64,000 nucleotides of DNA from DASUGC01 sp035606665. Lineage in GTDB: Bacteria > Acidobacteriota > Vicinamibacteria > Vicinamibacterales > SCN-69-37. Below are positions 9,706 to 16,827 of the stretch, one piece after another. The notes under the pieces were generated by a model. It did not search any database and had not been told where the DNA came from. It saw nothing but the letters and a program-made list of their open reading frames with translations. Position numbers and translations under genes: made by a program. The stretch is taken from positions 62,001 through 126,000 of the forward strand of contig DATNEY010000005.1 in assembly GCA_035606665.1 (NCBI GenBank), read 5' to 3'. The stretch's first letter is position 1. Each line of letters starts with the position of its first letter.

Positions 9706-10350
9706 ATGTCCTTTATTCCAACACGGCGCGCGCTGGTCCCACTGATCGCGACGGGCATCCTCTGGACGCTCGGCAGCGCCGCCTCGGCGCAGCACATGAC
9801 GCGCTCAAAGGACGAGTTGAAGCTCATGAAGGCGCCCGGGATCGACCAGGCGTTCAACATGGCGGACGTCGACTTCATGGCGGGCATGATTCCGCATCAC
9901 GCGCAGGCCGTCGTGATGGCGAAGATGGCGCCGTCGCAGGGCGAGAGTCCGACGCTCAAGAATCTCTGCGAGCGGATCGTTGTCGGGCAGGGTTACGAGA
10001 TCAAGATGATGCGACAGTGGCTTGCCGACCGCGGGCAGGACGTGCCGCCCGCCGACGCCACGCGCTACCGGATGAAGATGGGCGACATGGTGCACGAAAT
10101 GCTCATGCCGGGCATGCTGACCGACGAGGAAATGGCGGCGCTCGGGAAGGCGCGCGGCAAGGAGTGGGATCGCCTGTTCCTCATCGGGATGATCAAGCAC
10201 CACCAGGGCGCCATCGACATGGTCGAAGTCCTCGCCAAGTCGTGGGGCTCGATGCAGGGCGACGACATCTACAAGTTCTCGTCGGATGTCTATGCCGACC
10301 AGACGACCGAAATCGAAGTGATGAAGCAGATGCTCGCAGCAATCAAATAG
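9706..10350 (+). CDS. DUF305 domain secreted protein
   Basis: 214 residues with a signal peptide ending near SAASAQ. Two related helical halves carry paired histidines: DFMAGMIPHHAQAVVMAK (about residues 58-75) and LIGMIKHHQGAIDMVE (about 162-177). This is the DUF305 pattern, a ferritin-like four-helix protein of unknown function sometimes found in metal-related gene sets. A GAGAGG ribosome site precedes ATG 9706. The next gene starts 22 bases after the stop and is probably cotranscribed, so the two may act together outside the cytoplasm. Confidence 0.88.
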   Translation: MSFIPTRRALVPLIATGILWTLGSAASAQHMTRSKDELKLMKAPGIDQAFNMADVDFMAGMIPHHAQAVVMAKMAPSQGESPTLKNLCERIVVGQGYEIKMMRQWLADRGQDVPPADATRYRMKMGDMVHEMLMPGMLTDEEMAALGKARGKEWDRLFLIGMIKHHQGAIDMVEVLAKSWGSMQGDDIYKFSSDVYADQTTEIEVMKQMLAAIK

Positions 10351-10372
10351 GTAACAAATAGGAGAGATGACC

Positions 10373-12565
10373 ATGAGAAAGACGACGCTTCTCGGGTACG
10401 CACTTGCCATCGGCCTCGTGACGGCCGTGGCGTGCGCGCCGAAGACCGCGCCGGCGGCGCCACCGCCACCGCCGCCACCACCGGCTGCGGCGCCAGCGCG
10501 CCAGACGCCACCGCCACCGCCGGCGGCGCCGACGCAGCCGCCACAGCAGGGACAGGCGCAGGCTGGACGCGGCGCCGGTCAGGCCGCTCCGCCGGCAGCA
10601 GCCGCGGGCGCACCCGGTGCGCCGGCAGGCGCGCCGGGCGGCGCAGCAGGCGGTGGCCGCGCTGCGCCGCCACCGCGACCGGCTCCGCCAATGAAGGTGA
10701 TGGGACCCGGCGTCGCGCCGATCGTGAGCGGCACGAAGCCGTCCCCGGATCCGCGCATCGGCCTCAAGGCCGGCTACTGGGATGCGGGCGAAGCGCTCTG
10801 GAACATGAAGCGCCTGTCCACGACGACGCCGAACGAGCGCAATCTCGCGACGACGCGCTCGGACCTGGCATTCACCGGGAAGTACGCGATTCAGGGCAAC
10901 TACAACGGCTTCGAGATTTACGACATCTCCAATCCCGCGAGACCGGAAGTCGTGAACACGTACTACTGCCCCGCGTCGCAGAACGACGTGTCTGTCTACA
11001 AGAACCTGCTGTTCATGTCGTCGGAGGCAGCGAACAGCCGTCTGAACTGCTCGTTCGGTGACGGCCAGCCGCCCATGGAACCCGTCAGCAAGGAGCGCAT
11101 GCGCGGCGTCCGGATCTTCGACATCGCCGATGTCAAGAACCCGAAGCTCGTGGCGAGCGTGCAGACCTGCCGCGGATCGCACACGCACACTGTCGTCACC
11201 CAGCCAGGCGACAACGACAACGTGTACATCTACATTCAGGGGACGTCCGGCGTGCGTCCGACTGAAGAAGTGGGGGAGTGCGTCGATTCCGGCCGCGGCA
11301 ACATCGACGGAAAGACGGCGCAGTTCCGCCTCGAAGTCATCAAGGTGCCCCTGAAGGCGCCGCAGAACGCAGCGATGACGAACGCCGCGCGCATCTTCAA
11401 CGACCTCCCGGCGCGTCCGGCGAACCCGGAACGTGATGGACAGGGCCGCGGCGGCGCGCCGCCAGCGGCGGGCGCGGCCGGTGCGGCCGGCGGTGTGGTC
11501 GCCGGCGGCGCGGCCGGTGCTGGTGCGGCGGGAACGGCTGGCGCAGGAGCTGCCGGCGCGGCCGGCGGCGGACGCGGCGGGCGCGGTGGACGCGGCGGCG
11601 ACCCCAATGCCCCGCCTCCTCCACCCCCGGGACCCGCGGTGGGCCCGAACCAGTGCCACGACATCACGGTGTATCCGGACGTCGGTCTCGCCGGCGGCGC
11701 GTGCGCGGGCCTCGGACTGCTGCTCGACATCCGTGAAGCGACGCACCCGATCCGCATCGACTTCGTGGGCGACCCGAACATGTCGTTCTGGCATTCCGCG
11801 ACGTTCAGCAACGATGGCAAGCGTGTCCTCTTCTCCGACGAGTGGGGCGGGGGCGGCGCGCCGTACTGCCAGAAACAGCACAAGCTCGAGTGGGGCGCCG
11901 ACGCGCTCTTCGCCATCGAGAACAACAAGATGGTGTTCAAGGGCTACTACAAGATGCCGGCCGCGCAGAGCGAGTTCGAGAACTGCGTCGCGCACAATGG
12001 ATCCAACATTCCGATCCCCGGCCGTGAAGTGATGGTGCAGGCGTTCTACCAGGGCGGCCTCACGATCTTCGATTGGACGGATCCGGCGAAGCCGTTCGAA
12101 GTCGCGTTCCACGACCGCGGACCGCTCAGCGGCGAGCGCATGATCAGCGGCGGCTCCTGGTCGGCTTACTGGTACAACGGCGTGATCGTGAGCTCGGAAA
12201 TCGCGCGCGGCCTCGACATCTTCGAGCTCGTCGCGAACCCGCTCATCACCCAGAACGAAATCGACGCGGCCAAAACCGTGAAGATGGACTACTGGAACAC
12301 GCAGGAGCAGCGCCGCTTCGTATGGCCGCCGTCGTTCGCGAAGGCGAAGGCGTTCGTCGATCAGCTCGAACGCTCGAACGGCCTGTCGGCAGCGCGCATT
12401 TCGGCCGTCCGGTCGGCGATTGACGGGGCCGAGAAGGCCAGCGGCGGCGCCCGCCGCACGGCCCTGACGACGCTCGCCGGCCAGCTGAAGACCGACGCCA
12501 CGAGCTCGTCCGATCGCGCGAAGGTGGACATGCTGATCGGCGCGCTCAATGAACTAGCGAAGTAA
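10373..12565 (+). CDS. LVIVD-repeat lipoprotein with Pro/Ala- and Gly-rich inserts
   Basis: About 730 residues. The N-terminus (MRKTTLLGYALAIG...TAVAC) looks like a lipoprotein signal with Cys near position 20. A long Pro/Ala/Gly linker follows, then LVIVD-type propeller repeats such as FEIYDISNPARPEVV, VRIFDIADVKNPKLV and LTIFDWTDPAKPFEV. A second low-complexity block (about residues 355-415) rich in Ala, Gly and GGRGG interrupts the propeller, and the C-terminus is helical. LVIVD proteins are cell-surface propellers without a proven reaction. GGAGA at 10361-10365 is correctly spaced for ATG 10373, not for ATG 10367. It forms a likely operon with the DUF305 gene. Confidence 0.82.
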   Translation: MRKTTLLGYALAIGLVTAVACAPKTAPAAPPPPPPPPAAAPARQTPPPPPAAPTQPPQQGQAQAGRGAGQAAPPAAAAGAPGAPAGAPGGAAGGGRAAPPPRPAPPMKVMGPGVAPIVSGTKPSPDPRIGLKAGYWDAGEALWNMKRLSTTTPNERNLATTRSDLAFTGKYAIQGNYNGFEIYDISNPARPEVVNTYYCPASQNDVSVYKNLLFMSSEAANSRLNCSFGDGQPPMEPVSKERMRGVRIFDIADVKNPKLVASVQTCRGSHTHTVVTQPGDNDNVYIYIQGTSGVRPTEEVGECVDSGRGNIDGKTAQFRLEVIKVPLKAPQNAAMTNAARIFNDLPARPANPERDGQGRGGAPPAAGAAGAAGGVVAGGAAGAGAAGTAGAGAAGAAGGGRGGRGGRGGDPNAPPPPPPGPAVGPNQCHDITVYPDVGLAGGACAGLGLLLDIREATHPIRIDFVGDPNMSFWHSATFSNDGKRVLFSDEWGGGGAPYCQKQHKLEWGADALFAIENNKMVFKGYYKMPAAQSEFENCVAHNGSNIPIPGREVMVQAFYQGGLTIFDWTDPAKPFEVAFHDRGPLSGERMISGGSWSAYWYNGVIVSSEIARGLDIFELVANPLITQNEIDAAKTVKMDYWNTQEQRRFVWPPSFAKAKAFVDQLERSNGLSAARISAVRSAIDGAEKASGGARRTALTTLAGQLKTDATSSSDRAKVDMLIGALNELAK

Positions 12566-12578
12566 GCACGCCGATTCA

Positions 12579-12697
12579 AACGACGGGAACGACGGGAACT
12601 ACAGGAACGACGGGAACGACGCGAACCAAAAGCACTTGTCACAAGAGCTTTGGGTTCCCGTTCGTTCCCGTCGTTCTCATTTGTTCGCGTCGTTGCC
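12579..12697. repeat. Hairpin with GAACGACGG nonamer arms
   Basis: The left arm (12579 to about 12628) carries tandem GAACGACGG-like units. The right arm (about 12652-12697) is the complementary TTCCCGTCGTT run. Between them is a secondary stem AAAGC(A)CTTGT / ACAAG(A)GCTTT. It lies between the LVIVD gene and the CPR gene, both rightward, and overlaps a possible upstream extension of the CPR reading frame, which is one reason to start that gene at 12731. Confidence 0.8.
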
Positions 12698-12730
12698 GAC
12701 CTTTTTCGCCAACCGGGTGTCAAAGACACC

Positions 12731-14590
12731 ATGCCCCGAATCCCCCGAAGGTTTCTCACCGCGTCCATCGCCGCATCGATCGCGGTTTGCGTCTGTTCCG
12801 GCCTGGTTCTGGCGGAACAGGCCGCTCGTGACTCCAGAATCGCGCCGCCGGCCGGGGGTAAGGCGTCGATTGCCGGGACGGTTGTCACCGTGGACACCGG
12901 CCGTCCGGTACGGCGCGCTTCGGTCACCATCTCGAGCACCGCTCCACGGCTGGTGCGCTCGGTGCAGACCGACGATCAGGGCGCCTTCAGCTTTGCAGAC
13001 CTGCCCGCCGGTGAGTACACGGTGTCGACGGTGAAGGGCGGATTCATCGAGAGCATCTACGGTCAAAAACAGCCGGGCTCCGGCAGGCCGGGCACGCCGA
13101 TTCGAATCGCCGAGGGACAGAAACGGTCCAACATCGCACTGCCGCTCGCCCGCGGCGCCGTCATCACGGGCACGGTGATCGACGAGGCCGGCGAACCTGC
13201 GTTCGGCATTGCGGTTCGCGCGCTCCGCTGGAGCATGCAGTCCGGGCAGCGCGCGCTGATGCAGGCCGCGAGCGCCACCACCGACGACCGCGGCGTGTAC
13301 CGGCTGCACTCGCTTTTGCCGGGCGACTACGTCATCAGCGCGGCATCAGGAGCGCCGAACATCCCCTTCTCGCTCAGCGAAGGTGCTGTCTATGCGAAGG
13401 TTCTGGCCCTCGAGTCCGCAGGGGCCGACACCTTCAAGCTGCGGGTTGAAGGCGAGATTCCGGCCGAGATGACATCCGGCTTCGCACGCGTGTTCTATCC
13501 CGGCACGACGGTGGGATCGGCGGCCACGACGGTGACCCTCGGTCCTGGCGAAGAACGGGCTGCCACCGACTTCGCGATGCAGGTCGTGCCGCTCGCGCGC
13601 GTGTCGGGCACGCTCATGGGACCGACCGGAGCGGTGAGCGCCGCGACGGTGCAGCTCGTGGACGAAATGGGTGTGCAGTACGGCGGCCTGCGCTCCGCAC
13701 GCACGGACAACGCGGGCCGGTTCACATTCACGGGCGTGGCTCCCGGTCAGTACGTCCTCATGACCAAGGCAACAGCCAAGGGCGCGCCGCAGCTCGAAGC
13801 GTCCGGTCGCGAAGCCGCGGAGTTCCTTGCGTCGCAGACCGACGCGACAAAGATCAAGGAGATCCAGGCCGCGATCCAGAAGGTGGCGCCGCTCTGGGCC
13901 ACCGTGAACATCTCAGTTGACGGGCGGAATCTGACGGACCTGCAGCTGTCGTTGCAACCGGGACTGACCGTGTCCGGACAGGTCACCACGGAGAACGGCG
14001 ACTCTTCAGTGAATCTGTCGCGAATGACGCTCAATCTGTCACCGGTCGGAGGAGTCGGTGGCGACTTCGCTCAGGCGATTCCAGGAACGGTGGACGCAAA
14101 TGGCCAGTTCACGATTCGCGGGGTGACGCCCGGGCGCTACCGGCTGACGGCCATGGCCGGCATGCCCGCGGGGCACGTGCTGCAGTCCGCCGCATTCGGT
14201 GGCCAGGACATTCTCGACTTCCCTCTCGAAATCGACGGCGGCCGCAACGTCGCCGGCGGTCTCGTCACGTTGTCGTCGCAGACGACGGAAGTGAGCGGCA
14301 CGGTTCGCGACACGTCCAATCAGCCCGCGCCAGGCTTCACCGTCATCGCATTCCCGTCCGAGGATCGGCTCTGGCTTCCGTTGTCCCGGCGCATCCAGGC
14401 CGTTCGCCCAACGAGCGACGGGCGGTATCAGTTCCGGAATCTCCCGAGCGGCGATTACAGGCTCATCGCCGTTCAGGACGTGGAGCCGGGTCGATGGTAC
14501 GACCCGGCGTGGCTCCGCCAGCTCGCAGGGTTCGCGATCTTCTCGCTCACGCCCGGCGGCAAGCACTCTCAAGACTTTCAGGTGCGATAG
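12731..14590 (+). CDS. Secreted CPR-domain (carboxypeptidase regulatory-like) protein
   Basis: 619 residues with a signal peptide (MPRIPRRFLTASIAASIAVCVCSGLVLAE, given in parts: MPRIPRRFLTAS, then a hydrophobic stretch). At least five repeats have the transthyretin-like CPR pattern: a beta start (SIAGTVVTVDTG), then TDDQGAFSFADLPAGEYTV, TTDDRGVYRLHSLLPGDYV, TDNAGRFTFTGVAPGQYVL, DANGQFTIRGVTPGRYRL and SDGRYQFRNLPSGDYRLIA. No catalytic domain is present. Such proteins are thought to act as surface or carbohydrate-interaction scaffolds. It resembles the proteins at 55173-56927 and 56924-58930. Confidence 0.85.
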   Translation: MPRIPRRFLTASIAASIAVCVCSGLVLAEQAARDSRIAPPAGGKASIAGTVVTVDTGRPVRRASVTISSTAPRLVRSVQTDDQGAFSFADLPAGEYTVSTVKGGFIESIYGQKQPGSGRPGTPIRIAEGQKRSNIALPLARGAVITGTVIDEAGEPAFGIAVRALRWSMQSGQRALMQAASATTDDRGVYRLHSLLPGDYVISAASGAPNIPFSLSEGAVYAKVLALESAGADTFKLRVEGEIPAEMTSGFARVFYPGTTVGSAATTVTLGPGEERAATDFAMQVVPLARVSGTLMGPTGAVSAATVQLVDEMGVQYGGLRSARTDNAGRFTFTGVAPGQYVLMTKATAKGAPQLEASGREAAEFLASQTDATKIKEIQAAIQKVAPLWATVNISVDGRNLTDLQLSLQPGLTVSGQVTTENGDSSVNLSRMTLNLSPVGGVGGDFAQAIPGTVDANGQFTIRGVTPGRYRLTAMAGMPAGHVLQSAAFGGQDILDFPLEIDGGRNVAGGLVTLSSQTTEVSGTVRDTSNQPAPGFTVIAFPSEDRLWLPLSRRIQAVRPTSDGRYQFRNLPSGDYRLIAVQDVEPGRWYDPAWLRQLAGFAIFSLTPGGKHSQDFQVR

Positions 14591-14592
14591 TT

Positions 14593-14710
14593 CGACGACG
14601 CCAATGAAACCAACGACGAGAACGACGCTAACCTAAGGCACGTGCCACGGAGACGCGGCAAGCAGGCCCTGACTTGGCGTCGCTGGGTCGTTAGTGTCAT
14701 TGGCGTCGTT
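14593..14710. repeat. Hairpin with AACGACGCC arms
   Basis: The left arm (14593-14632) and right arm (about 14673-14710) are near-complementary runs of AACGACG-type units with shared CCAATGA segments. The left arm is almost identical to that of the element at 16724-16826, so these two are close copies. It lies between the convergent CPR gene and methyltransferase gene and could terminate both. Confidence 0.82.
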
Positions 14711-14712
14711 GC

Positions 14713-15609
14713 TCATCTCACCGTAAGTCTCGTCTCCAAATACTCCGCCTCGACGTAGGTCGATCCTTCGTGTCCGATGTTCCTTGAGGTCCACAGCTTC
14801 ACGAGCTCGGCTTCGAGAGACGCGCGGCCGGCGGCGTCGAGCGCGGCGAACGTTCGCACCGACGGACCGTAGAACTCCCTGAAAAGCTCGACGACCGCGC
14901 CGGGCGTCATCGGGAACGCGAGCGCGATCTTGCGCGGCGTGAACGAGACCTTGCGGATGTCGTCCATGAACGGGTCGAGCCGGTCGTGCATCGCTGCCTC
15001 GTCGCCCCAGAGGAGCGGAGTCGGCACACCGGCCGGCGGCGGCACGTGCTTCGCGTGGGTCTTGAGGACCTTGCCGATGAAGCCGTCCGGCGTCCAGTTC
15101 GCCAGCGCAATCCGGCCACCCGGTCGTGTCACACGCAGAAGTTCGGCCAGCGCCTTCTCGGGCCGCGGCACGAACATCACGCCGAACATGCTCATGACCG
15201 TCTTGAAGACGCTCGTGCCGTACGGCAGCGATTCGGCGTTGCCCTCGTCGAACACAATGTCGAGCTTGCGCTCGGCCGCCTTCGCCCTCGCGGTTGCGAT
15301 GAGATTGGGCGCGATGTCCACGCCCGTCACGATGCCGCCGAGATGCGCGGCGGGGATAGCCAGGTTGCCGGTGCCGGTCGCCACGTCGAGCACGTTGTCG
15401 CCGATGTTCACTCCCACGCGCTCGACGAACTGGGCGGCGCCGGCGGCGAACCCGACGGCAATCTTCTCGAAATCCCCCGCGACCCATGTCGCGCGGTTCC
15501 GTCCGGTCATAACGTCCTCGACCATCGGGATGGCGGGCGTGATGGTGACGTTCCCCACCACCGGGCCGCAGGAATCAACGACGTTCTGAATGGCAACTGC
15601 TGATGTCAT
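14713..15609 (-). CDS. Class I SAM-dependent methyltransferase (UbiE-like)
   Basis: 298 residues. The SAM-binding motif I is VLDVATGTGNLAI, followed by VTGVDIAPNLIATAR (acidic end of beta 2), a motif II region YGTSVFKTVMSMFGVMFV and a motif III RVTRPGGRIALANW. This is the UbiE/COQ5-like methyltransferase layout; the acceptor is unknown. ATG 15609 has AGGAG at good spacing. A 6-bp hairpin with a TTCG loop (15624-15639) sits just 5' of that ribosome site. The gene diverges from an AraC-type regulator, which is the obvious candidate to control it. Confidence 0.87.
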   Translation of the reverse strand: MTSAVAIQNVVDSCGPVVGNVTITPAIPMVEDVMTGRNRATWVAGDFEKIAVGFAAGAAQFVERVGVNIGDNVLDVATGTGNLAIPAAHLGGIVTGVDIAPNLIATARAKAAERKLDIVFDEGNAESLPYGTSVFKTVMSMFGVMFVPRPEKALAELLRVTRPGGRIALANWTPDGFIGKVLKTHAKHVPPPAGVPTPLLWGDEAAMHDRLDPFMDDIRKVSFTPRKIALAFPMTPGAVVELFREFYGPSVRTFAALDAAGRASLEAELVKLWTSRNIGHEGSTYVEAEYLETRLTVR

Positions 15610-15623
15610 GGCTGTTCTCCTGG

Positions 15624-15639
15624 CGCGAATTCGTTCGCG
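15624..15639 (-). promoter_or_regulatory. TTCG-loop hairpin next to the methyltransferase ribosome site
   Basis: CGCGAA-TTCG-TTCGCG is a perfect 6-bp stem capped by the very stable UUCG tetraloop. It ends 3 bases upstream of the AGGAG ribosome site of the methyltransferase. It may affect mRNA stability or initiation, or it could be a dyad bound by the neighbouring AraC regulator. Neither role is shown. Confidence 0.5.
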
Positions 15640-15780
15640 ATGCACATGACTGACAATACGGAACCGCCGGCCCGGAATGAATGACCGCCCGTCCGGGCCT
15701 CCTGCTCAATCGTCCGATTCGCGCCAAGGAGGGCACGGAGGCGTCGTCCGGGTACGTTGTCCGCGTACCATGAATCCCCA

Positions 15781-16737
15781 ATGGACCCGCTTTCGGACGT
15801 CCTGCGCGCGGTCAGGCTGAACGGCGCGTACTTCTATCTGGTGGAAGCGTCGGCGCCGTGGTCGGTCGCCGCGCGAGCCGCCCGAGAACTGGCGCCGCGC
15901 ATCCTGCCCGAATCCGAACATCTCATCTCGTACCACATCGTCACCGGCGGCAGCTGCTGGGGCGGCATCGTGGGACAGCCGCAGCAACACCTCAATGCCG
16001 GCGACGTGATCGTCTTTCCGCAGGGCGATCCCCACGTCATGGCCAGCGCGGAGGGCCAGCGAGTGCCGAACGACGACGGCGCGAATGCACCCTCTCGCTA
16101 TCCAGAAACGGTGCGGCTGGGCGATCGCGCGGACAGAGAGACGACGTTCGTGTGCGGCTTTTTGGGATGCGACGCGAAGCCATTCAACCCGCTGCTTGCC
16201 GCACTGCCGAAATGCCTGCACGTGCCACGCGCGGCTGAGGGCTGGCTGTCTGAGTTTCCACGCCAGGTCGTCGCCGAATCCAGGCTCGGCCGGGTCGGCG
16301 CGGACACGATGCTCACGCGGATGGCCGAGCTGATGTTCATCGAGGTCGTTCGACGTTATCTGGAGGCGATGCCGCCGCAACAGGCGAGCTGGCTGGCCGG
16401 ACTGAAAGATCCGGTGGTCGGGCCCGCCATCGCGTGCATGCACTCGCGGCCGGCGGAGGACTGGACACTGGCCTCACTGGCGCGCGAAGCGGGCGCGTCC
16501 CGCTCGGTGCTGGCAGATCGATTCTCGTCACTCGTCGGCATGCCGCCGATGCAGTACCTCACGCAGTGGCGGATCCAGCTCGCGGCCAGCCTGCTCACAT
16601 CAGGCCGGTCGAAGGTCTCGGCCGTGGCACAGGAAATCGGCTACGCCTCAGAAGCCGCGTTCAGCAGAGCATTCAAACGATCAACGGGATTCTCGCCGGT
16701 AGAATTTCGCAACGGCAGAACTGAACGACGCCAATGA
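15781..16737 (+). CDS. AraC-family transcriptional regulator with cupin N-terminal domain
   Basis: 318 residues. The N-terminal half (about 10-190) has the AraC cupin_6 pattern (YHIVTGGSCWGGIVG, AGDVIVFPQGDPHVM), and the C-terminal AraC HTH pair covers about residues 215-312. The HTH region includes SLAREAGASRSVLADRFSS, GMPPMQYLTQWRIQLA, VAQEIGYASEAAFSRAFKR and the ending TGFSPVEFR. Start ATG 15781 is preferred over the in-frame TTG at 15757. It is divergent from the methyltransferase. Its last codons and TGA stop (...ERRQ) lie inside the intergenic repeat that begins at 16724. Confidence 0.9.
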   Translation: MDPLSDVLRAVRLNGAYFYLVEASAPWSVAARAARELAPRILPESEHLISYHIVTGGSCWGGIVGQPQQHLNAGDVIVFPQGDPHVMASAEGQRVPNDDGANAPSRYPETVRLGDRADRETTFVCGFLGCDAKPFNPLLAALPKCLHVPRAAEGWLSEFPRQVVAESRLGRVGADTMLTRMAELMFIEVVRRYLEAMPPQQASWLAGLKDPVVGPAIACMHSRPAEDWTLASLAREAGASRSVLADRFSSLVGMPPMQYLTQWRIQLAASLLTSGRSKVSAVAQEIGYASEAAFSRAFKRSTGFSPVEFRNGRTERRQ

Positions 16738-16826
16738 CACCAACGACGAGAACGACGCCAAGCTAGAGCACTCCGTGCCGTTCCATTGGCGTCGTTAGTG
16801 TCATTGTCGTCGTTTGCGTCGTTGTA
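16724..16826. repeat. Hairpin with AACGACGCC arms, supplying the AraC gene end
   Basis: Left arm 16724 to about 16764; right arm about 16784-16826, near-complementary. The arms are close copies of those at 14593-14710. The element supplies the last four codons and stop of the AraC gene on one side and ends 2 bases before the permease stop codon on the other, so the two convergent genes are separated only by this structure. Confidence 0.82.
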
Positions 16827-16827
16827 A

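Noticed and set aside
10343..12112. 589-codon leftward frame opposite the LVIVD gene
   Set aside because: A high-G+C shadow frame rich in Arg, Ala and Val; the rightward frame has a lipoprotein signal, propeller motifs and an operon partner.
14633..15487. Leftward frame overlapping the methyltransferase gene
   Set aside because: It lies in another frame of the same strand, is Arg/Gly-rich and lacks motifs; the methyltransferase has SAM motifs and a ribosome site.
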